Virus record (IMG/VR): IMGVR_UViG_3300008266_000423
Location: 1,087 to 41,673 of that record
Direction: 5' to 3' (one strand)
Length of the DNA stretch: 40,587 nucleotides
Source: a virus
The translations under genes and the position numbers were made by a program. Below are positions 15,344 through 23,207 of this stretch, in pieces; the first letter of the stretch is position 1, and every line of letters begins with the position of its first letter. Under the pieces are notes generated by a model. It was not told the DNA's origin. It ran no database searches and saw only the letters and a program-made list of their open reading frames with translations.

Positions 15344-17937
15344 GCAATATTCTTCCGTCTTTACCATCTATCAATCAGCCTAGCGCGTACAACGCGTGTA
15401 AAGGAGCGTTGTCCATTATCGCTCCGCAAACGGCTATCAATCTTTGTACTAATCCGTCTTTTGAAACAGGATTGAATAATTGGTGGTCTGGCGCATTTTC
15501 TGCGAGCTTTAATTCCGGCGTTGCTCTTATTTACGGCGGCGCGCCATTTATTAGCGCGACGGCCGCGCAGATGCTATGCGTTAGTTTTTATATCTATAAT
15601 CAAACGACGGCCGCGAAGACTTATACAATCAATCTTTTTCGTTCAGGATTAGCGACGCCGGTTGCAACGTGGACGCATACCGCGCCATCTAAAGTATGGC
15701 GCCGTTTTAGCGGCGTGGCGTTAATACCTGTTACATCGCAATATTTTTTTCAGATTCTTGGAACGGATTTTTATATTGACGCGTGTCAAGTTGAAGTAGT
15801 ATCTGGACATCAGGCAACAACGTATTTTGACGGAAGTTTTACCGGTAATATATCGCAGAATCAGTTAGCGGCGCCGTTATACTCTTGGCAAGGCAAGGCG
15901 CATAATAGCCCAAGCGTCCGGAGCGCTAACGCGGCGAACGGCGGCCGGCTAGTAAACTTATACAACGAGCTAGGATTCATTATTGTCGGAATAACCGGCG
16001 CTGATATGCCGGTATACGATAATCAAACGGTTGAATATTACGGTACGGACGGCGCGGCCTTGCAAGATATTATCACGCCGCCGCGTCAGGTGAATATTAT
16101 AGGCCGGATATACGGAACGACACGCGAAGATTTACACAGAAAAATATCGTTGTTTACTGAATATTTTTCGCGAGATACGACGGCGTTCAAACAACCAAAA
16201 TCGTTTCAATTTCAACACTTAGACGACGATGGCAATGCGGTAGGCATACCGCTAAGTTTTAGCGGCGTAATACAAAACACATTTCAAATACCGTTAGGCA
16301 ACGATATAGGCGTGCAGGCCAACATTCAGCTTCAGATGATTGACCCATACTTTTATGGGCACGATGAATCTACCGTATTTGAAAACGCAAATACAATACT
16401 TCAAGCTACGTTCTCATACGTTCCTGAATATACCGCGCAAACGGCGTTAAATTGGACAACGTATATCCAAGCGGCCGGTCAAGTTAATTCAACCATAACT
16501 TCTATTGCCATAAGTCCAAACGGTATCGTATATTTTGGCGGCACGTTTACTCAGGTAAACAGTATTGGTATGAATTATATCGCGTCATATAATCCTATCA
16601 CCGGAACGTTTGCCGGATTAGGCGCAACGCCGTCTACCGTGTTGAACGGTAGTGTTAGCGGCTTAGCCGTAACGCCGGACGGCGCGCACTTAATTATCGT
16701 TGGTTCTTTTACGACGGCCGCCGGAGCGGCCGCCAATCGCGTCGTTGGATATAACATTGTGGCCAATACGTTTTTTACATTAGGCGCCGGCGCCGGCGGC
16801 GGCGTAAATAACTATTGCTCAGCCGTGGAGATACGCACAAGACGATTTACCGGCGGCGTATATCCGTATCAGATTTTCATCGGCGGCGCGTTCACGGCTT
16901 CAACGTCCGGAACGGCGATGAATCGTATGGCGTATTTAGATACTACAACCGGTAATTGGACGGCGTTTGGTACCGGAAGCGGCATGAACAACGAAGTCTT
17001 TTGCCTTGCGTATAATAACAATCTTGACCGGATTTATATTGGCGGTAATTTTACAACAAGTCAAGGCGGCGCGGTAACGCTCAATTATATCGCGTACGTT
17101 AATTTAACGGCCGCCGGTACCACGGTACCTATGTATATTGGCTTTAACAACGCCGTATACACGATATATACAGACGACGTTGACAACGCGCTCTATGTTG
17201 GCGGAAGCTTTACCGCGTTGGCCGGCGGCGCCGTTGCTATGTTACGCGCGGCTTCGTATACCGGCGTTGTTTGGAATCAGTTAGATGCCGGCGTTGATAA
17301 TAATTTAGTATACGATATTACGAAGTACAAAAATGGATTTTTAGTCAGCGGAACGTTTACGAGCGTCAACGGCAACGCGTTTCAGGCGCGCGGCGCGGTA
17401 TGGTACAACGGTCAATCATTTTATCCGGTGGGCTTTGATTCTCGTTCCGCGAACGGATATTATACCGCGCGACAAAACGCGGACGGCGTCTTGTATCTTG
17501 GTAGCATCGGAGCTTCTCCAACGCTTGAACGCGGTACGGCTTCGCTATCGCTCGTCAACAATAGTAGTACCGCGGCCGCGATTATGCGTTGGCAATTCTA
17601 TACAAACGCTGATGTGTCGGATTTTTATATTCACGCGTTAATGAACGCGACGCAACAAACACAAATATCGCTTAAATATCTAAACGTTCAGACGAACGAG
17701 ATTGTTGTTGTAGACGCTAAATATGGCAATATCGCTTCTGATATTTTTGGAAGTCAAACGCGGTATTTATTAGGCGCTTCAGGTATAACCACGATGCGCG
17801 TGTTGCCTAACAAGAATTATTTGGTTGCTTATTTTTCTGTTACCACAACGTCTTTTGGGCCGTCAATTACCGCTCGTATAACGGCTATTTGGACGCAAAC
17901 GTTCAATACGATTTTTGATGGAATTAACGCCGTATGA
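15340..17937 (+). CDS. Distal tail protein (Dit-like) with N-terminal carbohydrate-binding-like domain and inserted beta-propeller
   Basis: An 865-residue protein after the tape measure. Residues about 35-175 read as a jelly-roll carbohydrate-binding module (NPSFETGLNNWW start, IDACQVEV and YFDGSF end). Residues about 200-345 look like a Dit N-terminal domain (LHRKISLFTEYFS, then QANIQLQMIDPYFYG). Residues about 375-720 hold repeated propeller blades with the recurring phrase (Y/F)xGGxFT: YFGGTFTQV, IVGSFTTAA, FIGGAFTAS, YIGGNFTTS, YVGGSFTAL and VSGTFTSVN. The last 130 residues may be the Dit galectin-like domain. The protein probably forms the tail-tip ring and doubles as a glycan binder. 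Domain borders are approximate. Confidence 0.65.
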   Translation: MSNILPSLPSINQPSAYNACKGALSIIAPQTAINLCTNPSFETGLNNWWSGAFSASFNSGVALIYGGAPFISATAAQMLCVSFYIYNQTTAAKTYTINLFRSGLATPVATWTHTAPSKVWRRFSGVALIPVTSQYFFQILGTDFYIDACQVEVVSGHQATTYFDGSFTGNISQNQLAAPLYSWQGKAHNSPSVRSANAANGGRLVNLYNELGFIIVGITGADMPVYDNQTVEYYGTDGAALQDIITPPRQVNIIGRIYGTTREDLHRKISLFTEYFSRDTTAFKQPKSFQFQHLDDDGNAVGIPLSFSGVIQNTFQIPLGNDIGVQANIQLQMIDPYFYGHDESTVFENANTILQATFSYVPEYTAQTALNWTTYIQAAGQVNSTITSIAISPNGIVYFGGTFTQVNSIGMNYIASYNPITGTFAGLGATPSTVLNGSVSGLAVTPDGAHLIIVGSFTTAAGAAANRVVGYNIVANTFFTLGAGAGGGVNNYCSAVEIRTRRFTGGVYPYQIFIGGAFTASTSGTAMNRMAYLDTTTGNWTAFGTGSGMNNEVFCLAYNNNLDRIYIGGNFTTSQGGAVTLNYIAYVNLTAAGTTVPMYIGFNNAVYTIYTDDVDNALYVGGSFTALAGGAVAMLRAASYTGVVWNQLDAGVDNNLVYDITKYKNGFLVSGTFTSVNGNAFQARGAVWYNGQSFYPVGFDSRSANGYYTARQNADGVLYLGSIGASPTLERGTASLSLVNNSSTAAAIMRWQFYTNADVSDFYIHALMNATQQTQISLKYLNVQTNEIVVVDAKYGNIASDIFGSQTRYLLGASGITTMRVLPNKNYLVAYFSVTTTSFGPSITARITAIWTQTFNTIFDGINAV

Positions 17938-19028
17938 TTACAATATCGTTACGAGTAGCGACGCCTGAAAATGCTATTTTAGGATTTATCAATAATTACC
18001 GTGACTTGCGCTACGTATTGCGCGGAGACGGTAAAATTGCCGCTTGTGAATTCACGGTACCTAATAGTTATTATGATTGGTTCAATCCGGACAATACTGA
18101 CTTCCGGATTACGATATGGAGAAGCGTCAACAATCAAATAAGTTTGCTTGAAGGACAAACGGAATATTTGACGGCTATATTCAAGATTACAGACACGGAT
18201 ATAACCGTGACGGCCTACTCGTTGATAGAGCTTACGCGCCGGCGCGTCAACGCCTATCCGGCGAACGATACTACATACTCCAAATTTACTTCCGCGTATA
18301 CCGGTAATATCATGAAAGCGCTTGTCCGTACAAATATGACCGCGAGCTATAACGCGCTCAGAGACGGCGACGATTCATATGTGGTAGTACCTAATTTAAC
18401 GGTAGACGCGAACGCTAATGACGGCGTTGTTACTACCATAAGTTGTTCGCGCAATAACGTTTACGATACTATACAAACGCTTGCCGCTAATTCTCAGCAA
18501 GCCGGAAGTTGGCTTGTAGGTACGATTATCAGTAACGGAAGCGCGTGGACATTCAAAACGTTTGCGACGGCGTTTGGCGTAAATCGTACCGGCGAACAGG
18601 CGTTGAGTATGGATAACCGGAATATTGAACAAATTGAATTGACGTACGATTTTGGAGATGAAGTCAATTTTGCAATAGCGGCCGGCTCAGGCTCTGACAC
18701 CGCTCGTTTTATAGGTACCGCGAGCGGAACGTCAATCACGCGTTCAATCTACGCGCGGCGTGAATCGTTGTATAGTAATCCTCAGTTGCGTACGCAAAAC
18801 GCTGTTGACGCGGCCGCGACGGCCGTTGTACGCATATCGCGGCCGGCGTTTAGCTTCAAATGTAGTCTTCTTCAAACGCCGGATTTTATCCGCGGAATAA
18901 ATTACGACGTTGGCGACATATTGAACGTGTTATTTATGGGCCGGACGTATACCACGCGGCTAGACGTTATTGAAGTGAGTATAGATTCTTCCGGTATAAA
19001 CGAAAAAGCGGAATTGAGGTTGATATGA
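17934..19028 (+). CDS. Tail hub protein, Siphovirus ReqiPepy6 Gp37-like
   Basis: A 364-residue protein overlapping the distal tail gene by ATGA. The pattern LRYVLRGDGKIAACEFTVPNS near residue 26, followed by a mid-protein NVYDTIQTLAANSQQAGSWLVG and a C-terminal YDVGDILNVLFMGRTYTTRLDVIEVSIDSSG, fits the Gp37-like baseplate/hub family, which resembles the gp27/Tal hub fold. In the virion it would close the tail tube and link to the receptor-binding tip. No endopeptidase or lysozyme domain is fused, unlike many Tal proteins. It is coupled to the next gene by an ATGA overlap. Confidence 0.65.
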   Translation: MITISLRVATPENAILGFINNYRDLRYVLRGDGKIAACEFTVPNSYYDWFNPDNTDFRITIWRSVNNQISLLEGQTEYLTAIFKITDTDITVTAYSLIELTRRRVNAYPANDTTYSKFTSAYTGNIMKALVRTNMTASYNALRDGDDSYVVVPNLTVDANANDGVVTTISCSRNNVYDTIQTLAANSQQAGSWLVGTIISNGSAWTFKTFATAFGVNRTGEQALSMDNRNIEQIELTYDFGDEVNFAIAAGSGSDTARFIGTASGTSITRSIYARRESLYSNPQLRTQNAVDAAATAVVRISRPAFSFKCSLLQTPDFIRGINYDVGDILNVLFMGRTYTTRLDVIEVSIDSSGINEKAELRLI

Positions 19029-19519
19029 TTGATTTTTTTCGTCAGAATCAAATATTTCAATCGCGAACGCGAGACGCTACGAACGTTGAATTGCCTGATG
19101 CGTGTATATCGCTCCGGCGTACCGCTATTGTCGCGCTAACGGCTAACGCGTGGACAAATATTACGTGGCAAGCGCAAATCCGCGGTCAACAGATTACGTG
19201 GAACGGTACCACAACAATTACGCTTCCGGCCGATGGATATTATCAACTCAGCTTATCGTACGCGACGAGCGCAACAACCAATACCGTCGTTGGCTTAATC
19301 ATCAACGCCACGATTTTTCAAAATATGGGCGCAATAACCGCTACCACGATACCGACAACGGCGTATCACGCGAGTATGACGCGATATTTTAGCGCCAACG
19401 ATACCGTCGCTATACGCGTGTACTCAACCAACGCCGTTAATCTTAACGCCGTCGCTGAAAATAGCGCATTTGAGTCTCCTATCCTCCACGTCATTCAGCT
19501 AACGCGTACCGCGTTATAG
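19025..19519 (+). CDS. Small jelly-roll (C1q/TNF-like) tail tip protein, candidate receptor binder
   Basis: A 164-residue protein, last of the tail operon. From about residue 35 it alternates beta strands with the pattern of C1q/TNF-like trimeric heads: AWTNITWQAQI, TITLPADGYYQLSLSY, VGLIINATIFQNMG, SMTRYFSANDTVAIRVYS and a closing SPILHVIQLTRT. The ADGYYQLSLS strand matches the AGxYxxxxx strand of that fold. Such small trimeric heads often end phage tail tips and contact receptors. Position after the hub supports this. The N-terminal 30 residues may anchor it to the hub. Confidence 0.55.
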   Translation: MIDFFRQNQIFQSRTRDATNVELPDACISLRRTAIVALTANAWTNITWQAQIRGQQITWNGTTTITLPADGYYQLSLSYATSATTNTVVGLIINATIFQNMGAITATTIPTTAYHASMTRYFSANDTVAIRVYSTNAVNLNAVAENSAFESPILHVIQLTRTAL

Positions 19520-19554
19520 CAAATATACAAATATACGCAATATAACAAAATATA

Positions 19555-19644
19555 AGCCACGAGACGATATTGAGCTGATAAAAGATACAGCTGAATGTCG
19601 TCTCGCGGCTTAGAATGGCGCCTATTGGCAAATAGGCACTACTC
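19555..19644 (+). terminator. Bidirectional terminator-like hairpins between converging operons
   Basis: AGCCACGAGACGA at 19555-19567 pairs with TCGTCTCGCGGCT at 19598-19610 with one mismatch, and inner GAGCTG and CAGCTG also pair. The dispersed element follows directly, core GCCTATTGGCAAATAGGC at 19620-19637. The tail operon (plus) and the ArdC operon (minus) converge here; the element runs into the last codons of the ArdC gene. Neither hairpin is followed by a strong T tract. Confidence 0.65.
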
Positions 19645-20496
19645 TGTCGCGATAATCTCGTCAAGATAGCGGACGGCCGCGGCGGCGTTCTTTACGGCTT
19701 CGCGGATATACGATTTGTCTTGCTCAAGCGCGGTAAGCCAATTTGCGATATACGACAAGTGGTCATCGCGTATGGCGTCGTACGATACATTGAGCTTGGC
19801 GCATAGCATCGTCGCGCCTATCTCCGCACATAGCTCCTCTTTAGCGCGGATTTGTATATCATCGCCGGAGCGGATAAGCGTATCACGATTGAGACGGCTA
19901 GCCGCTCCTGTCCAATGGATAAGCTCGTGCGATAACGCGCTGTAATAAAGCTCCGGAGATACAAACGAGTGAAATGGCGGCATTTTGATAATATCCTTAC
20001 GGCGGCTATAAGCCGGATTATCCGGCCATTCAATAATCTCCGCTCCAACGCGTTCAATCCAGCGTTCAATATCCGGTACCGGCGCGCCGGCGTTCCCAAT
20101 CTCTTCAACCGCGTACGCTTCTCCGGCTTCGTTCCGGACGTCTTCCGCGTTAAATACGTGATATGCGCGCGGCGGCCGCTCTGAAAGAATCTCGTTGCCG
20201 TTCGCGTCAATATCGCGTTTAGTCAACGGTGGCGAGTATACCGCAACGCCGCTATGCTTTACCGGATGATATCCAAGCTTATTCCACTGATTGAACGTGC
20301 CCCATACCGGCGTGGCGCGCATCTGAAACACCAACACAATCACGTTCGTTCCGCTGTACGCTTTTTCAGAATCTACGTTGTACGGTAAGAAAATCTTGTG
20401 CGAGCGACGGTATTTGCCGTCAGATTGATGCGCGCTAAGCTCCGCAATAAGCTTCTCAGATAGCTCGTCAATTACTTTGTCGTACGCGTTCGTCAT
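19639..20496 (-). CDS. ArdC-like antirestriction protein (ssDNA-binding domain plus metallopeptidase domain)
   Basis: A 285-residue protein. Residues 1-130 match the ArdC N-terminal DNA-binding domain in style: Y....DKVIDELSEKLIAEL, YSGTNVIVLVFQ, FNQWNKLGYHPVKHSGVAVYSPP with AYHVFNAEDV. Residues 165-285 are the metallopeptidase-like part with HELIHWTG (zinc motif HELIH at 190-194) and EELCAEIGA at 220-228, which supplies the third ligand. ArdC and related TraC-type proteins bind single-stranded DNA and counter restriction. Here it would act early after entry, fitting the apparent GATC avoidance of this genome. It is the last gene of the minus-strand operon fed by the promoter at 22.8 kb. The start is ATG behind GGAGACG. 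Confidence 0.85.
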   Translation of the reverse strand: MTNAYDKVIDELSEKLIAELSAHQSDGKYRRSHKIFLPYNVDSEKAYSGTNVIVLVFQMRATPVWGTFNQWNKLGYHPVKHSGVAVYSPPLTKRDIDANGNEILSERPPRAYHVFNAEDVRNEAGEAYAVEEIGNAGAPVPDIERWIERVGAEIIEWPDNPAYSRRKDIIKMPPFHSFVSPELYYSALSHELIHWTGAASRLNRDTLIRSGDDIQIRAKEELCAEIGATMLCAKLNVSYDAIRDDHLSYIANWLTALEQDKSYIREAVKNAAAAVRYLDEIIATE

Positions 20497-20513
20497 CGTC
20501 GTCTCCTTTACGA

Positions 20514-20539
20514 TACCGGCCGCCGTTCCGCGGCCGGTA
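20514..20539 (-). terminator. GC-rich hairpin
   Basis: TACCGGCCGC (20514-20523) pairs perfectly with GCGGCCGGTA (20530-20539) across a 6-base loop. It lies between the ArdC gene and the small gene before it. The same hairpin occurs at 22416-22441, and related ones at 27531-27553 and 31543-31569. Lack of a T tract suggests partial termination or RNA processing. Confidence 0.55.
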
Positions 20540-20551
20540 CGGTCAAATTAT

Positions 20552-20791
20552 CTACTTAGCATCTAGCCGGTTGGTTGATGGATTAAAATACCGTACCGTT
20601 TCAGTAAACGGACAAGGATGGCCGTAAATGGTCTGCGGATTACGGATTGGCGCCGCTATCCTGTACCGGCCGTCCGCGCAAGGCGTTACGGTAAATTCAG
20701 CGAGCGTCTGGCCCCATAGCGCCAAATTTTTTTCGCTGAAATAATACGGTTCAGTATCTTTCGTAGCGTTCTTGATATCCTCAATGTTCAC
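20552..20791 (-). CDS. Small hypothetical early protein
   Basis: A 79-residue protein with GTG start at 20791, supported by GAGGAGACGAAC just upstream. It is not recognised. It is rich in Thr, Pro and aromatic residues, with ADGRYRIAAPI in the middle, reminiscent of the GRYRIHNG segment in the gene before it; the likeness is short. It is part of the minus-strand operon of small genes that precede ArdC, so a role in host takeover or anti-defence is possible. Confidence 0.6.
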   Translation of the reverse strand: MNIEDIKNATKDTEPYYFSEKNLALWGQTLAEFTVTPCADGRYRIAAPIRNPQTIYGHPCPFTETVRYFNPSTNRLDAK

Positions 20792-20803
20792 GTTCGTCTC
20801 CTC

Positions 20804-21265
20804 TTATAATCCGTCAGCGGCCGTATCGTTTAACAACATCGGATAATCGTATACATCAGCGACAACCATGCCCTCATTTTTGTAATCCATCAACGGCTCA
20901 ACCATTACGTATTGTGTAAAGTATCTGTACCAAATTGATACATCTTCCGTTCCCATCTCTTCGCTCATATCGCTCGCGACGCGACGCGCTTGAAGAAGCG
21001 TACCTATCAATTCAATCTCGCGATTTGGTCCGCGTACGAAGTAGCGCACGCCGTCTTTTGTCGCTGTCCGGTAGTGGCGAGACTTCGCAAACCAATAACC
21101 GCGCAACCACACAAGGCATTCCGTAATCGTACCGGTGAACGCTTCGTTGCCGCCGTGAAAATCGTTAATCAGGCCGTTGTGAATGCGGTACCGGCCGTTG
21201 TAGTGATTCAGCGTAAGCTCCGGATGCGCTTTCAAGTTTGTCTTCAACGTTTCAAGCTTGCTCAT
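20804..21265 (-). CDS. Early protein with duplicated small domain (paralogue of the gene at 28254)
   Basis: A 153-residue protein using the ATG at 21265, which has AGAGGAGACGAAC before it; an upstream in-frame ATG at 21298 lacks such a site. The first 60 residues (LKAHPELTL, GRYRIHNG, ITECLVWLRGYWF) match the gene at 28254-28460 (MIEGHPELCI, GRMVYKIHRG, ARECIIWLYGYR). The remainder is unrecognised, with an acidic C-terminus (MLLNDTAADGL). Function is unknown. The paralogue lies in the opposite-strand early operon at a roughly mirror-image position. Confidence 0.65.
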   Translation of the reverse strand: MSKLETLKTNLKAHPELTLNHYNGRYRIHNGLINDFHGGNEAFTGTITECLVWLRGYWFAKSRHYRTATKDGVRYFVRGPNREIELIGTLLQARRVASDMSEEMGTEDVSIWYRYFTQYVMVEPLMDYKNEGMVVADVYDYPMLLNDTAADGL

Positions 21266-21276
21266 GTTCGTCTCCT

Positions 21277-21606
21277 CTAAATCTCTGATACACGACAATA
21301 TCCCAAAAATGCGCCGTCATCCATATAGTTAGCGGAAGTGTACACAACAAACACGTCTTCTTCTTCCGCGGCGCACGCATCCGCGATAACCGCGCCGGCG
21401 CTATCTAGCGCGCGGCCGTTCAGAAGCTCCGTGATGTTCGATACGCTCGTCAACATACCAAATACAGCGGCGTCTTCCGCGGCCGCCGCGCGATACGATA
21501 CGCGCACCGGTAATCCGCTATCAACATACTCAACCACGCCATCGGTTGACCGGCGCGATACCGGTTGAACCAACCATTTCAGCTTCCGTCGTTCGCTCTG
21601 TCTCAT
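21277..21606 (-). CDS. Small hypothetical early protein
   Basis: A 109-residue protein with ATG start at 21606 behind AGAGGAGATTGCG. The N-terminus is basic (RQSERRKLKWLV), the centre acidic with Ala-rich stretches and DACAAEEEDVFVVYTS. It is not recognised. It lies in the minus-strand operon between two other small genes with 11-base and 29-base gaps. Confidence 0.6.
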   Translation of the reverse strand: MRQSERRKLKWLVQPVSRRSTDGVVEYVDSGLPVRVSYRAAAAEDAAVFGMLTSVSNITELLNGRALDSAGAVIADACAAEEEDVFVVYTSANYMDDGAFLGYCRVSEI

Positions 21607-21635
21607 CGCAATCTCCTCTTTGTACTACTCGCTGG

Positions 21636-21950
21636 CTATTTGGCGCGTTTGGCGCGCTCGTTGGCTACGTATTCAGAAAACGGCATTTGAAGCATAGCGG
21701 CTGATACATACATATAACTAAGAACGCCGCCGCGGATAACGTACGTGATTGGCGCGTCGTTCTTGATATGCTCGTTCACGTTGTCCGCGATAATCGCCAA
21801 CATATAACGGCCGCCATCGGCTTCGCGTATCCAGATATGACCGCGGATGGAGCTTTCAATCCGCGAGTATACCGGCGCCGTTTCAATACGAACGGCGCCG
21901 CCGCTCTTCAACCAATAAATCTCTCCGCATACCACGTCTTTGCTTTTCAT
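21636..21950 (-). CDS. Small hypothetical early protein
   Basis: A 104-residue protein starting at ATG 21950, with TAGACAGGAGCAACGAT before it. The sequence starts SKDVVCGEIYWLKSGGAVRIE, which has the look of a small beta-barrel, and ends in a basic tail (NERAKRAK). It has no recognised motif. It belongs to the minus-strand early operon. Confidence 0.6.
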   Translation of the reverse strand: MKSKDVVCGEIYWLKSGGAVRIETAPVYSRIESSIRGHIWIREADGGRYMLAIIADNVNEHIKNDAPITYVIRGGVLSYMYVSAAMLQMPFSEYVANERAKRAK

Positions 21951-21964
21951 ATCGTTGCTCCTGT

Positions 21965-22357
21965 CTAGCGATATTTATGGCTATTACAAAGGATTACTTT
22001 GCGCGAGCTAACGCTGAAGCGCTCGTCAGAATTAGCCATTCCCTTGCGAACGCAAACCAACTTAAAAATAACGGCCTTCACGACGCCGTCAAGACGCCAA
22101 ACACCTGTTTCAACGTCAAAATAATCCGTATCGCCGATGATTGCGCGAAACATCCAAAAATCGCCTGTTTTGTACTTACGCGTATCAAACACGTACGTTT
22201 TGAGCGCGCGTACCGCTTCGTTGAATGCGATATCGTCGTCAAAGCTCGTGCGCGCCGTTTTTGGCGTTAACGTCTCTGCGATGTAATAGCGTAATTCACC
22301 GTTGACGGTTGCGCCCACTTCGATTGACGCCGCAAATTGTTCGGGCATTGTTCCCAT
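21965..22357 (-). CDS. Small hypothetical early protein
   Basis: A 130-residue protein using the ATG at 22357, which has GAGGAGCTAACGCG before it; the longer frame to 22390 has no better site. It is not recognised. It contains GELRYYIAETLTPKTAR and ETGVWRLDGVVKAVIFKLVC. Its leader (hairpin, then a spacer ending in GTTGTCTAGT and GAGGAGCT) is a near copy, on the other strand, of the leader before the gene at 27614, although the two proteins are not obviously alike. Confidence 0.6.
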   Translation of the reverse strand: MGTMPEQFAASIEVGATVNGELRYYIAETLTPKTARTSFDDDIAFNEAVRALKTYVFDTRKYKTGDFWMFRAIIGDTDYFDVETGVWRLDGVVKAVIFKLVCVRKGMANSDERFSVSSRKVILCNSHKYR

Positions 22358-22415
22358 CGCGTTAGCTCCTCTCATTACTAGACAACTCATTCAGGCCGGC
22401 TATCCGTTCCGGCGA

Positions 22416-22441
22416 TACCGGCCGCCGTTCCGCGGCCGGTA
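22416..22441 (-). terminator. GC-rich hairpin, copy of the one at 20514
   Basis: TACCGGCCGC (22416-22425) pairs with GCGGCCGGTA (22432-22441) across a 6-base loop. It is identical to the stem at 20514-20539 and lies between the first and second genes of the minus-strand operon. Full termination would silence the operon, so attenuation or processing is more likely. Confidence 0.55.
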
Positions 22442-22452
22442 TTTCGTTGCGG

Positions 22453-22755
22453 CTATTTGTTGCGAAGATACATACCGCGCGCCGTATCTTTGACCAGCTC
22501 GCGCGTCTTTTCGTCCAAAATCTTTGGGCCGTGGAAGTTCAAGCGGAACGATGTGTCAGGCGCTATCACTACCACTTCGTGCCAGAAGCACTTTTGGCCG
22601 TGGTTATCGCCGCCGTGGATGCGGCTTCCGGTTACGCAGAGCTGATGCCATTCAATCGTTACCTGCGCGCCATCGGCTTCAAACGCGATTGGTTGGTTGG
22701 CGGCCTGAGCTACTGCGCGAGTGGCGGTGGCGCCGTGGTTCGTCTGTTCCATCAT
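22453..22755 (-). CDS. Small hypothetical early protein, first gene of the leftward operon
   Basis: A 100-residue protein with ATG at 22755 (or 22752) behind TAGGAGCATTGAG. It has QTNHGATATRAVAQAANQPI at the start, then a His-rich middle (GSRIHGGDNHGQKCFWHE), and a charged C-terminus. It is not recognised. It is the promoter-proximal gene behind the strong sigma70-like promoter at 22807-22835, so it is probably among the first proteins made after infection. Confidence 0.6.
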   Translation of the reverse strand: MMEQTNHGATATRAVAQAANQPIAFEADGAQVTIEWHQLCVTGSRIHGGDNHGQKCFWHEVVVIAPDTSFRLNFHGPKILDEKTRELVKDTARGMYLRNK

Positions 22756-22806
22756 CTCAATGCTCCTATCATCTACGATTAACAGCTATATACTAGCTTG
22801 AGACCA

Positions 22807-22835
22807 ATCATAGCGTATATTATAATATTTGTCAA
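22807..22835 (-). promoter_or_regulatory. Sigma70-like promoter for the leftward early operon
   Basis: On the minus strand, TTGACA (22830-22835) and TATGAT (22807-22812) are exactly 17 bases apart. The spacer contains the 12-base palindrome ATATTATAATAT, a possible operator. A near-identical promoter lies on the plus strand at 26923-26951, sharing the spacer and the TTGGTCT after the -10 box. Confidence 0.8.
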
Positions 22836-22868
22836 TAGGGGCAAAGATTAGAATTAAATTAACAAAGC

Positions 22869-22907
22869 GTACGTCAAATTGGTACGTCAAATTGGTACGT
22901 CAAATTC
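22869..22907 (+). promoter_or_regulatory. Three tandem 13-bp repeats, probable operator
   Basis: GTACGTCAAATTG at 22869-22881 and 22882-22894, then GTACGTCAAATTC at 22895-22907. They sit between the leftward promoter and the RHH gene. RHH repressors commonly bind short direct repeats, so autoregulation by the product of 22983-23207 is a natural guess. Origin iterons are the alternative, but better ones lie inside the O-like gene. Confidence 0.65.
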
Positions 22908-22942
22908 AGCGATTATACCTATGCGCGGCCGTTCTATTATCC

Positions 22943-22948
22943 TATAAT
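22943..22948 (+). promoter_or_regulatory. -10 box for the replication operon
   Basis: TATAAT at 22943-22948, 35 bases before the ATG at 22983. There is no good -35 box 17 bases upstream, so activation or a weak promoter is possible. The tandem 13-bp repeats end 35 bases upstream. Confidence 0.5.
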
Positions 22949-22982
22949 CATATTGTATTAACTTTATACAAGGAGACGCGGA

Positions 22983-23207
22983 ATGCCTGCACGATTACAA
23001 ACGGATGAGCGGCCTGTTATTGCGAGCATCACTATACTACCGACACAAAAGACGTGGTTGGAGAATCGCGCGCGGCGCTTATCGCTTCGCTATGGTAAAC
23101 ATATTTCAGTATCAACGATAATCCGGACGTTGATTGATAATTACGCGGTAGAAGCGGAAGCGGAAGCGGAAGCGAACGAAGCGCCGTTGTCGGAGATTGT
23201 CGGATGA
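22983..23207 (+). CDS. Ribbon-helix-helix type DNA-binding regulator
   Basis: A 74-residue protein behind AAGGAGACGCGG. The pattern VIASITILPTQKTWLENRARRLS followed by ISVSTIIRTLIDNY fits the strand-helix-helix of RHH repressors. The C-terminus holds an (EA)n tract (AVEAEAEAEANEA) encoded by a GGAAGC repeat. It is the first gene of the replication operon and probably represses it or the divergent leftward operon through the three 13-bp repeats at 22869-22907. It overlaps the O-like gene by ATGA. Confidence 0.6.
   Translation: MPARLQTDERPVIASITILPTQKTWLENRARRLSLRYGKHISVSTIIRTLIDNYAVEAEAEAEANEAPLSEIVG

Noticed and set aside
22447-22796. Overlapping open frames on the plus strand
   Set aside because: They oppose a minus-strand gene that has a promoter, ribosome binding site and operon context.
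22869-22907. Main replication origin iterons
   Set aside because: Three 13-bp repeats beside a promoter and RHH gene fit an operator better; the palindromic iterons in the O-like gene are the stronger origin.
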